From contig JAGGRS010000082.1 in assembly GCA_021159475.1 (NCBI GenBank), forward strand, positions 1 through 5,825: DNA of 5,825 nt, read 5' to 3'. The position numbers were made by a program, and so were the translations under genes. Positions 1 to 5,825 of the stretch are shown here, in pieces. The number at the start of each line of letters is the position of its first letter. The stretch's first letter is position 1. The stretch is from Candidatus Methanophagales archaeon (GTDB lineage: Archaea; Halobacteriota; Syntropharchaeia; Alkanophagales; Methanospirareceae). The notes beneath the pieces were generated by a model. It was not told where the DNA came from. It ran no database searches and worked only from the letters and a program-made list of their open reading frames with translations.

Positions 1-47
1 GGTGTGAACGATTTACAGGCTCGCCCCGGGATGAAAAAAGAAAAAAC

Positions 48-55
48 TTTTAAAA
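48..55 (+). promoter_or_regulatory. Probable TATA box (box A) of mmp3
   Basis: An AT-only run (ttttaaaa) preceded by a purine-rich stretch that could act as the BRE. Its centre lies about 26 nt before the ATG at 78. In archaea transcription starts roughly 22-27 nt downstream of the TATA centre, so the transcript would begin at or very near the start codon and be leaderless. This agrees with the lack of a well-spaced Shine-Dalgarno: the only GGAG (59-62) is 15 nt from the ATG. The remainder of 1-77 shows no feature I can support. Inferred from spacing only. Confidence 0.5.
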
Positions 56-77
56 ACCGGAGTTCAAAATATACACT

Positions 78-1616
78 ATGAAAATCAAATTCAATGGTGA
101 ACCGCAGGAGGTTAAAAGTAAGACACTGGGAGGCATAATAGAGGAACTGAAGGGGTTATACCAGCGGGGTTGTATAATAGCGGTGGTCTCGGAGAAGGGA
201 GAGCGGGAGTTGAAGAATGAGTTTGCAGTGAATACGGGGCATGGTGAAGCGCGGATAAAAATAACCAGGGAGGATGAAGGTGAGAGTGAGGCGCTGTCTT
301 TATTTCTCAGCGGTTATAAGAGGTTTGACAATGGCGTAGTAGCCTGGAAGACCGATGATGTAACTGCTATTGGACCGATAAAGACGGATTTAAGTGTGGA
401 AAGAGCCGAGCAGAGCTATAAGAAATGGGATGTCTTCCTCGGATTTGGCGGATTCGACCCGAACTTGACGTATCTCATGATAAGTAAGCGTGAGCACAGA
501 GCTGCTTATGGCACTTCTGCCGATGCTGTGATAGGGAGGCTGACACGCGGGAGGAGCATCATCACGGGTCTGGCGGAGGGTGATAAAATAGAAGGGATAC
601 ACCCGATAGTAACGAAAGCGGAACGAATTGGATTCGTCACTACGGACATGGATACAGAGATAGAGGATGGGCAGGAGATATTCACATTCGCGAAGATAAA
701 GCTATTCAAAGAGGCGCCGATGTCGAGTGAACATTTCTTCTCACTCAGTTATCGTGGTGTTATCCGCGTGGATGACCTCTCAAACACGTATGTAGCGGCG
801 GAGAGCCTGAAAGGGCTCAGTTTACCCACTGAGAACCTCGCTTACAGGTCAAAATACCATCTCTCAGCGCGAAATAGCGGCACAGAGCGTGGGAAGGTAT
901 TTTTATATAAGGATAGCAGGTTGCCAAACCCCTCACATAATGTATTCGGCGAGATAGTGCAGGGCGGGGAATTGATAGAATATGCGCATCAGGGCGATAC
1001 GATACTTATAAAGACCGAGCCGAAGTGGATGATGATGGTGGGTAAGACGCAGAGAGAAGCGGAAGAGTTCTTCGCACATGAGGATATTGAGCAGGTCAGA
1101 GAGGGGAATACCAGTGATGACGCGATTGTTGTGGACCAGAAGCCCGAGCTGACGATGGAGATTATTGACAGGGGCACGGTGAGAACGGTTGGTGTAGATG
1201 CAGAGGATGTATATGAAGTGGAGCTGTTTTACGATAAGGCGCCGAAGACGGTGTGGTATTTCAAGAAGCTTACAGGGTTGATCAATCGTCCAATAGGGCA
1301 TTTGAAGGTCTATTTCACCATTCCGGGTTCAATGGTCCTGTTTGAGGGCAATGCAGAAGAAGCGGGGACACTGGTGCCTGAGAATATACCGAAGGAGAAA
1401 GTAGAGAAGGGTGTTCTGGGCGTTACAAATATGTCAAGGTCGAACAGGGGACTCATGGGTATTCGGTTGAGTGAGAGTGATAAGTATGGACCAACAGGTG
1501 AGAGCTTCGACGGCGCCAACCTCGTGCTCGCATTCTCGCCCCTCACAGCTTCCACGATGGAACGTCTTGGTAAGTTAAAAGAGGGCGATGTCATCTATGT
1601 GAAGGAGAAGGCATAG
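78..1616 (+). CDS. mmp3: Methanogenesis marker protein 3 (UPF0288), MCR-activation-associated
   Basis: A 512-residue protein that I recognise as methanogenesis marker 3 over its full length. Family knowledge: Mmp3 occurs in MCR-bearing archaea and co-purifies in Methanococcus with McrC, Mmp7, Mmp17 and the ATPase component A2 in the ATP-dependent complex that activates the nickel cofactor F430 of MCR. Seen here: a short N-terminal beta-rich segment (about 1-65); a central region with a cyclophilin-like stretch around 272-312 (VFGEIVQGGELIEYA at 289-303); a second cyclophilin-like part from about 360 (AP at 388-389, IPGSMVLFEG at 415-424); and the conserved C-terminal GIRLSESDKYGPTGESFDG (461-479). 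The cyclophilin resemblance is my reading by eye. Only one cysteine (C32) is present, so the protein itself is unlikely to hold a cysteine-bound Fe-S cluster. There are no membrane segments, so it should be cytoplasmic. The start at 78 is chosen because the protein begins as the family does and a TATA box sits about 26 nt upstream. It ends with TAG. No mcr gene is adjacent. Confidence 0.93.
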   Translation: MKIKFNGEPQEVKSKTLGGIIEELKGLYQRGCIIAVVSEKGERELKNEFAVNTGHGEARIKITREDEGESEALSLFLSGYKRFDNGVVAWKTDDVTAIGPIKTDLSVERAEQSYKKWDVFLGFGGFDPNLTYLMISKREHRAAYGTSADAVIGRLTRGRSIITGLAEGDKIEGIHPIVTKAERIGFVTTDMDTEIEDGQEIFTFAKIKLFKEAPMSSEHFFSLSYRGVIRVDDLSNTYVAAESLKGLSLPTENLAYRSKYHLSARNSGTERGKVFLYKDSRLPNPSHNVFGEIVQGGELIEYAHQGDTILIKTEPKWMMMVGKTQREAEEFFAHEDIEQVREGNTSDDAIVVDQKPELTMEIIDRGTVRTVGVDAEDVYEVELFYDKAPKTVWYFKKLTGLINRPIGHLKVYFTIPGSMVLFEGNAEEAGTLVPENIPKEKVEKGVLGVTNMSRSNRGLMGIRLSESDKYGPTGESFDGANLVLAFSPLTASTMERLGKLKEGDVIYVKEKA

Positions 1617-3042
1617 TGCCAGTGCCAGCACCACCCACCATAAGCTCCTTTACACGTATGTGTGGCGCGTATTCAGAGACCGGGACCTCCTGACCCGCTT
1701 TGCCACAGAATCCGATTGAACCCCTGCTCTTTATCTTACCCACCGCGTCTATGCCCTTCAGTACATCCAGCGTCCGCCCCGAGAGCGATACGTTCTTCAA
1801 TCTCTTTGTGAGTTCGCCCCTCTCTATCAGGAACGCCTCCTCCGCACTGAACTGGAATTCACCCCTTACTGTGTCCACCTGACCGCCACGCATGCCCTTC
1901 GCATAGATACCATAAGAGATATCCTCACGCATCTCTTCAAAATCGCTATCCCCAGGCTCAATGACTGTATTGCTCATTCTCACCAGTGGCAGTTCAGAAT
2001 AATTAGATGCACGTGCATTTGAGGTCGGTTCCGCGTTGAATCTACCCGCGGTCTCGCGTGTATGCAGGAAGGATACGAGTACGCCCTCTTTTATCATTTC
2101 CGTTCGCCTTGCACGAATGCCCTCGTCATCATACCTGTAATAGCCATGCGAGTTCTCGATGGTCGGGTCGTCCGCGACCGTCAGCCCCTGATATGCTATC
2201 TCCTCGCCCAGTTTGTCACTCAATATAGACTCGCCACAGAGCACATGGTCTGCCTCCGCAGCATGCCCGAGCGCTTCATGCATGAATACACCCGTGAGTT
2301 TCGGGTCCATAATCACATAGAACATACCGGCGGGCGGCAGTTCGGCATCGAGCAGTCGGACTGCTTTATCGGCAGCTTTTACGCTCATAAGTTCGGGATT
2401 CTCTGCTTTTATCACCTCAAAGCCACCCACTGCGCCGATACTCTCCCTGCCCTCCTGCAAGACATTTCCGCGCTTCGCAACTGTATACACGCGCATGAAA
2501 ACCGCTGGTGCCACTTCCTCTATGTAGCTTCCATCCGAATTCGCATACACTCGCTCCTCGTAACCATCGAGATATGATAAGGAAACACTCTTTATGAGTG
2601 GCGAATATTCCTTCGCTGCTCTATACGCATCCTTTATCATGCGCTTCTTCTCTTCAATGCTCACATCGGCGGGGTTTATCTTCGGGTTCAGCCTGAAATG
2701 GTCGGTTATTGAGGGTGCTTCCGCCAGCTTTATCGCCTCTGATTCGGATTCGTGGGACGACAGTGCCAATGCGCGGGCAATCCTGAGGGCATCCTCAAAT
2801 GTCTCTCTAACTCTAAGTCCAGGCTTTGATGATTCATTAGAGGAAGCGAAACCCCAGGAGTTGCCATACAGCACACGAACGCCCATCCCGTGGTCAATAC
2901 CATAGCTCATCTCACGAAATACGCCATCCTGCACCTCTATAACTGTCGCGTAACTCCGCTCAATGCGGATGTCCGCATATCTCGCTCCCCTCGCGACCAC
3001 GAAATCAATAGCCTCTCTTATCTCGTGCTCTTCTCTCATCAT
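1591..3042 (-). CDS. tldD: TldD/PmbA-family metalloprotease, TldD (catalytic) type
   Basis: A 483-residue protein of the TldD/TldE family. In bacteria TldD and TldE form a heterodimeric zinc protease that trims unfolded peptides, for example the microcin B17 leader and CcdA; archaeal substrates are unknown to me. The zinc-binding motif HEALGH is at residues 255-260 and continues as HAAEAD, which identifies the catalytic TldD partner; TldE lacks this motif. The C-terminal part has the usual ARASNYSELPLVRMSNT-like segment (about 343-359), the GGQVDTVRGEFQF stretch (386-398), and FCGKAGQ with Cys446, a candidate third zinc ligand. No signal peptide or membrane segment is seen. The open frame extends upstream to 3183, but that extension is the reverse complement of the tRNA-Phe gene, so the start is placed at the tandem ATG codons at 3042 or 3039. 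No clear Shine-Dalgarno is present. The last 26 bp overlap the end of mmp3 on the opposite strand. A tldE partner is not in the window. Confidence 0.93.
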   Translation of the reverse strand: MMREEHEIREAIDFVVARGARYADIRIERSYATVIEVQDGVFREMSYGIDHGMGVRVLYGNSWGFASSNESSKPGLRVRETFEDALRIARALALSSHESESEAIKLAEAPSITDHFRLNPKINPADVSIEEKKRMIKDAYRAAKEYSPLIKSVSLSYLDGYEERVYANSDGSYIEEVAPAVFMRVYTVAKRGNVLQEGRESIGAVGGFEVIKAENPELMSVKAADKAVRLLDAELPPAGMFYVIMDPKLTGVFMHEALGHAAEADHVLCGESILSDKLGEEIAYQGLTVADDPTIENSHGYYRYDDEGIRARRTEMIKEGVLVSFLHTRETAGRFNAEPTSNARASNYSELPLVRMSNTVIEPGDSDFEEMREDISYGIYAKGMRGGQVDTVRGEFQFSAEEAFLIERGELTKRLKNVSLSGRTLDVLKGIDAVGKIKSRGSIGFCGKAGQEVPVSEYAPHIRVKELMVGGAGTGTMPSPSHR

Positions 3043-3108
3043 CCCATGAAGAAAGTTTTTTATGATGCCAGATAAAAAATCATAATAAGAGTAAGAGATA
3101 AAGGATGA
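3043..3108. promoter_or_regulatory. Divergent intergenic promoter region of tldD and tRNA-Phe
   Basis: This 66-bp AT-rich region separates the tldD start (minus strand) from the tRNA-Phe gene (plus strand). The A/T-only run around 3073-3080 (taaaaaat) lies about 32 nt before the tRNA 5' end and, read on the other strand, about 33 nt before the tldD start. It could serve as a TATA element in one or both directions. The match to the archaeal box A consensus is weak and no individual TSS can be fixed. Confidence 0.35.
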
Positions 3109-3182
3109 GGGACCGTAGCTCAGTCCGGGAGAGCGCTCGGCTGAAGACCGAGTTGTCCCGAGTTCGAATCTCGGCGGTCCCA
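3109..3182 (+). tRNA. tRNA-Phe (anticodon GAA)
   Basis: The 74-nt sequence folds into a complete cloverleaf by eye. Acceptor stem GGGACCG pairs with CGGTCCC (seven perfect pairs); the D-arm is GCTC/GAGC with a 9-nt loop containing the conserved GG; the anticodon stem is CTCGG/CCGAG around the loop CTGAAGA; the variable region is TTGTC; the T-arm is CCGAG-TTCGAAT-CTCGG. The anticodon GAA is at 3143-3145, preceded by the invariant T33, and reads phenylalanine codons UUC/UUU. The discriminator base is A73 (3182). The 3' CCA is not encoded and would be added by CCA-adding enzyme, as is common in archaea. No intron is present. Confidence 0.97.
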
Positions 3183-3200
3183 TATTCTCTTTTATTCTCC
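3183..3200 (+). terminator. Possible T-rich termination signal after tRNA-Phe
   Basis: Immediately after the tRNA the plus strand is pyrimidine-rich (tattctcttttattctcc) with a TTTT run at 3190-3193. Archaeal RNA polymerase can terminate at short T-runs without a hairpin. The signal is weak, and read-through into thyX 41 nt downstream of the tRNA is equally possible. Confidence 0.3.
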
Positions 3201-3223
3201 ACCGTTCGTCATTTACAATAGCA

Positions 3224-3949
3224 ATGGAAGTGAAATTGCTGAGGGTGACAGAAGAGGGGCTGGCTCTGGTTGCGAATGCGGCGCGAGTAAGCGGTTTGTC
3301 TTCAATGCGCGATACAGAAGCGATAGTAAAGCTGATTACCGATAATGATTATTCCTCAGTGCTTGAACACATCTGCTTCACATTCGATATCGCGGGTATA
3401 AGTGTGGCACTCAGTAGAGAGCTGTTAGAGCACAGAATCGCATCGCATACCGCGAGGAGCACGAGATATAATGAAGAGCGGGGTTTTGAGTATTATATTC
3501 CCGAGGGACTGAAGGGCGATGATGAAGCGATGAGGATTTACAGGGAAGCGATGTCCCATGCTGAGGAGGCATACGTTCGGCTGCGAGGGCTCGGAATCGG
3601 TAGAGAGGAGGCGAGATATGTATTGCCAATGGCTTTGCACACTCATTACGTGGTTACGATGAACGTTCGCAGCCTGATCAACTTCTTCATGCTCCGCCTT
3701 TGCGTGCGCGCATCGCCGGAGATGAGAGAACTCGCAATGCGTATGTATAAGATATGTGCACGTGAGTATCCCGTCATATTCGCGAGGATATGGTGTCGTG
3801 GATTCACATTGGGCGTGTGTCCGGAGAATAAGGCAAGACCGGCGAAATGCCCATTTATCGGTATAATAACCAATAAAGGGGTTGTTAAGCGGAAGTTTGA
3901 AGTGGAGGCGAGGCGAATAATAGAGAAGGAACTGGCTAAACGTTCTTAG
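3224..3949 (+). CDS. thyX: Flavin-dependent thymidylate synthase ThyX
   Basis: A 241-residue protein within the usual ThyX length. ThyX makes dTMP from dUMP using a methylene-C1 donor, with FAD and NADPH as reductant; in a methanogen-like archaeon the C1 carrier could be a tetrahydromethanopterin-type pterin (inference). Seen here: VLEHICFTFDI (46-56) with the conserved His49 of the FAD-binding region; the signature segment EHRIASHTARSTRY (69-82), in which the family RHRxxSxNExSxRY pattern keeps HR, both serines and RY but has Glu for the first Arg, Thr for Asn and Ala for Glu; ARYVLP at 130-135 (AR and VLP as in the family); and N147, R149, R158 and R162 in the helix that normally contacts flavin and dUMP. 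The C-terminal tail (about 187-213) carries Cys191, Cys199 and Cys209. The start at 3224 fits the family N-terminus; no Shine-Dalgarno is visible. The gene ends in tandem stops TAG TAA, and nadE ends 5 bp further on, from the opposite strand. It lies 41 nt downstream of tRNA-Phe and might share its transcript. Confidence 0.92.
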   Translation: MEVKLLRVTEEGLALVANAARVSGLSSMRDTEAIVKLITDNDYSSVLEHICFTFDIAGISVALSRELLEHRIASHTARSTRYNEERGFEYYIPEGLKGDDEAMRIYREAMSHAEEAYVRLRGLGIGREEARYVLPMALHTHYVVTMNVRSLINFFMLRLCVRASPEMRELAMRMYKICAREYPVIFARIWCRGFTLGVCPENKARPAKCPFIGIITNKGVVKRKFEVEARRIIEKELAKRS

Positions 3950-3954
3950 TAACA

Positions 3955-5628
3955 TTAACCATTATATCGGTTCGTGATAGGCATTCGCCTGCCCGTGCCG
4001 AAGGCTTTTGGCGTTATCTTTATCCCTATCGGCGCCTGCTGACGCTTGTATTCGTTATGGTCCACCTTCCATATAACCTCACTGACCACCTCTGCATCGA
4101 ACCCCATCGCGATTATCTCCTCTTTGCTCCTGTTCTCTTCTATATATGCGTGCAATATCGGGTCGAGCACCTCGTAGGGCGGTAGCGAATCGGTATCCTT
4201 CTGCCCAGCCCGCAATTCCGCTGAAGGCGCTTTAGTTATGATGCTATGCGGGATAACCTCCGCTCCTTTGAGTTTGTTATAATACGCCGCAAGCTTATAC
4301 ACCATGGTCTTGGGCACATCCGAGATAGCAGCCAGACCGCCACTCATATCGCCATAAAGCGTGCAATAGCCAACTGCGAGTTCTGATTTGTTACCGGTGG
4401 AGAGGACGAGGTATCCAAACTTGTTCGAGAGCGCCATCAGGATATTTCCGCGAATCCTCGCCTGGATATTCTCCTCAGTCACATCGGGCGCGGTATCTTT
4501 GAACTCCTCGGATAGCATCCTCGTATATGCATCCACCGCCTCAACGATGGGAATAACCTTGAACTCTATACCAAGGTTCGCAGCCAATCTCTTCGCATCC
4601 TCTATACTGCTTGAGGAAGTGATTGCACTGGGCATCGCTACCCCAACGACGTTATGCGCACCCAGAGCCTCTGTTGCCAGAGCGGCAGTAAGGGCGGAAT
4701 CTATGCCACCGCTTAGCCCGATGACAACCTTTGTGAAGCCGTTCTTCCGGACATAGTCCCTTATACCCAGCAGTAAGGCATTAAAAATCTCTTCTATCTC
4801 TTCGTTCTTTCTCATCTCTGCCCTATCGGCTTCATCAGGAGGCGCTATCGGGGCGCCATCAATGGTGGATATGACAAGGCACTCCTCAAATTGCTCCCCT
4901 TCTGCAATTAACGCACCTCGGGCATCAAATACACAGCTCCTGCCATCAAATACCAGTTCATCCTGACCGCCGACCAAATTCACGTATGCAATAGGAACCT
5001 TATTTGCCTGCGCTCGCATTGCTATCAGTTCCCTCCTCAGTCTGCTCTTGCCCGCATAGAAGGGCGATGCGGAGATGTTCACAATGAGTTCAGCACCGAG
5101 TTCCACCTGCTTCTCCGTGGGTCCATGCCCACCCACCCAGATGTCCTCACGTATATTTATGCCAAGCTTGAGCTTGCCCAGATTGAATACGCGGTTCTCG
5201 GTTCCGGGCTTGAAATATCTCTTCTCGTCGAAGACATCGTAGTTCGGGAGGTGCATCTTGTGCTGTATGCCTATCAGTCTCCCATCGTGGAGCAGTGCGG
5301 CGGAATTGTAGAGTGTCCTCTTTGGTAAAGCAGATATATCGTAGACATTGCTTACGAAGGGGGCATTAGAGTGGTCAACAAAACCGATAATAACCGCAAT
5401 ATCAGCAGTTTCGCACATTATTCGCGCTAATGCTCTCCTATTTGCATCAATGAATGAGGGCTTCAATAATAAATCCTTTGGTGGGTATCCGGTAATCACC
5501 AGTTCGGGGAATACCACCAAATCCACACCCTTATCACGTGCTTCTTTGATATATTCTATTATTTTTGCCGTGTTCCCATCTATGTCACCGACGGTGGGAT
5601 TCACCTGTGCAAGTGCTATCCGGACCAA
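3955..5628 (-). CDS. nadE: NAD+ synthetase, two-domain glutamine-dependent type, glutaminase Cys replaced by Arg
   Basis: A 557-residue protein with an N-terminal nitrilase-fold glutaminase domain (about 1-255) and a C-terminal NAD synthase domain (about 281-557). The family amidates deamido-NAD+ to NAD+ with ATP, using ammonia released from glutamine and channelled between domains. Glutaminase part: Glu42 (FPEL), Lys124 (HKMHLPNYDVFDE) and NISASPF (184-190) are in place, but the nucleophile position in the motif normally read CEDIW is Arg160 (NIREDIW, codon CGT, plus-strand 5149-5151). Synthase part: ATP-binding SGGIDS (306-311), STGNKSE (410-416), TLYGDMSGG (423-431), KAPSAEL (467-472), GQKDTDSLPPYEVLD (475-489) and the C-terminal YKRQQAPIGIK are all intact. 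The enzyme is therefore predicted to make NAD+ at least from free ammonia; glutamine use is doubtful. The start codon is TTG: the protein begins as the family does (MVRIALAQVNP), a GGGGGAG site lies 5 nt upstream, and an in-frame stop at 5661-5659 with no ATG or GTG between leaves no better choice. Confidence 0.94.
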   Translation of the reverse strand: MVRIALAQVNPTVGDIDGNTAKIIEYIKEARDKGVDLVVFPELVITGYPPKDLLLKPSFIDANRRALARIMCETADIAVIIGFVDHSNAPFVSNVYDISALPKRTLYNSAALLHDGRLIGIQHKMHLPNYDVFDEKRYFKPGTENRVFNLGKLKLGINIREDIWVGGHGPTEKQVELGAELIVNISASPFYAGKSRLRRELIAMRAQANKVPIAYVNLVGGQDELVFDGRSCVFDARGALIAEGEQFEECLVISTIDGAPIAPPDEADRAEMRKNEEIEEIFNALLLGIRDYVRKNGFTKVVIGLSGGIDSALTAALATEALGAHNVVGVAMPSAITSSSSIEDAKRLAANLGIEFKVIPIVEAVDAYTRMLSEEFKDTAPDVTEENIQARIRGNILMALSNKFGYLVLSTGNKSELAVGYCTLYGDMSGGLAAISDVPKTMVYKLAAYYNKLKGAEVIPHSIITKAPSAELRAGQKDTDSLPPYEVLDPILHAYIEENRSKEEIIAMGFDAEVVSEVIWKVDHNEYKRQQAPIGIKITPKAFGTGRRMPITNRYNG

Positions 5629-5633
5629 GTTAG

Positions 5634-5640
5634 CTCCCCC
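5634..5640 (-). promoter_or_regulatory. Ribosome binding site deciding the TTG start of nadE
   Basis: On the minus strand gggggag is followed by a 5-nt spacer (ctaac) and TTG at 5628. The GGAG-like core complements the archaeal anti-Shine-Dalgarno and its spacing is right for initiation at TTG. It is the clearest Shine-Dalgarno of the window. An AT-rich stretch around 5660-5672 is far enough upstream to be the TATA element for a short leader, but that is less certain. Confidence 0.6.
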
Positions 5641-5642
5641 AC

Positions 5643-5650
5643 TATAAATA
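5643..5650 (+). promoter_or_regulatory. TATA box of the CxxC small-protein gene
   Basis: The plus strand reads tataaata, a close match to the archaeal box A, centred about 33 nt before the ATG at 5680. Transcription would start near 5672 and give a leader of only a few bases. The AGGAG at 5675-5679 abuts the ATG directly and is too close to work as a normal Shine-Dalgarno. This favours near-leaderless translation. Confidence 0.5.
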
Positions 5651-5679
5651 GGTGTAATTCATTAACATATTGATAGGAG

Positions 5680-5825
5680 ATGGGCAATAAGGAAGAGGTA
5701 AGATGTGACAGATGTGGTAAGACCATCTCTGGCGATGTCTATGAGTTCAAAGGGATGAAGCTGTGTGAGGACTGCTATATGGACGAGGTGATAGCGTCAC
5801 AGCCGAAGAGATGTGCTATGCGATA
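5680..5825 (+). CDS. Small CxxC...CxxC zinc-ribbon-like protein, 3' end cut by window
   Basis: The first 48 codons are visible before the window ends; no stop is reached. Cys9-x2-Cys12 (CDRCG) and Cys29-x2-Cys32 (LCEDCYMDE) are separated by 16 residues with GDVYEFKGMKLC between them, the pattern of a single treble-clef or LIM-like zinc site of four cysteines; a further Cys45 follows. I recognise the zinc-ribbon style but not a named family. Such knuckles occur in many archaeal proteins and may bind nucleic acid or a protein partner, but nothing here fixes the function. Start: ATG at 5680 is preceded by an in-frame TAG at 5674-5676, so no upstream alternative exists. It is divergent from nadE with a 51-bp gap, which holds a good TATA element. 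The rest of the protein may carry another domain. Confidence 0.72.
   Translation, partial: MGNKEEVRCDRCGKTISGDVYEFKGMKLCEDCYMDEVIASQPKRCAMR

Noticed and set aside
1..77. Tail of an upstream gene or a small RNA before mmp3
   Set aside because: Two short plus-strand frames run in from the left edge and stop at 53 and 81, but the pieces are too short to recognise, and no C/D-box pair or tRNA fold could be confirmed.
933..1301. 122-codon minus-strand open frame opposite mmp3
   Set aside because: It is antisense to mmp3 with low-complexity His-rich translation; a shadow frame.
1614..1643. TAG stop of mmp3 as a pyrrolysine codon
   Set aside because: Read-through would add only eight further residues before TAA at 1641, and the protein is already of full family length. 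The other TAG, at the end of thyX, is followed at once by TAA. Both are ordinary stops.
2062..2577. 171-codon plus-strand open frame inside tldD
   Set aside because: It lies antisense to strongly conserved tldD sequence including the HEALGH region, and its translation is rich in His, Cys and Arg without any family resemblance; it is a shadow frame.
3425..3955. 176-codon minus-strand open frame opposite thyX
   Set aside because: It is fully antisense to the conserved ThyX coding region and shows no domain; thyX explains this stretch.
1..5825. CRISPR array, transposase, attachment site next to tRNA-Phe, or phage genes
   Set aside because: No regularly spaced direct repeats were seen. No repeat of the tRNA 3' end was found downstream, and all long frames are assigned to cellular housekeeping families, so there is no sign of an integrated element at the tRNA.

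Overview
The window comes from a compact archaeal genome in the methanogen or anaerobic alkane-oxidiser part of the tree. The main reason is the gene at 78-1616, a full-length methanogenesis marker protein 3 (Mmp3), a family known from organisms that carry methyl-coenzyme M reductase (MCR). Supporting signs are a tRNA gene without an encoded CCA, TATA-box-like elements about 26-30 nt before start codons, and short or leaderless 5' ends. I cannot name the genus from the sequence alone.

Layout, left to right: mmp3 (+, 78-1616); a TldD-type metalloprotease gene (-, 1591-3042), whose 3' end overlaps the 3' end of mmp3 by 26 bp; a short divergent intergenic region (3043-3108); tRNA-Phe(GAA) (+, 3109-3182); a flavin-dependent thymidylate synthase thyX (+, 3224-3949); a two-domain NAD+ synthetase nadE (-, 3955-5628), separated tail to tail from thyX by only 5 bp; and, divergent from nadE, the first 48 codons of a small CxxC...CxxC zinc-ribbon-like protein (+, 5680 to the window end). 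No stretch longer than 300 bases lacks a gene. I see no CRISPR array, insertion sequence or prophage gene.

The genes alternate strands and do not form one operon. They are mostly housekeeping functions: MCR activation (Mmp3), peptide or protein processing (TldD), translation (tRNA-Phe), dTMP synthesis (ThyX) and NAD+ synthesis (NadE). I do not see a new multi-gene system. The most notable observations are at residue level. In the glutaminase (nitrilase-fold) domain of NadE, the position of the catalytic cysteine in the usual CEDIW motif is encoded as arginine (CGT at 5151-5149), although the rest of the domain is intact. ThyX has a divergent signature motif (first Arg replaced by Glu) and a cysteine-bearing C-terminal tail. 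The longest open frame for tldD runs backwards through the tRNA gene, which would give a false 47-residue N-terminal extension; the real start is at 3042 or 3039.
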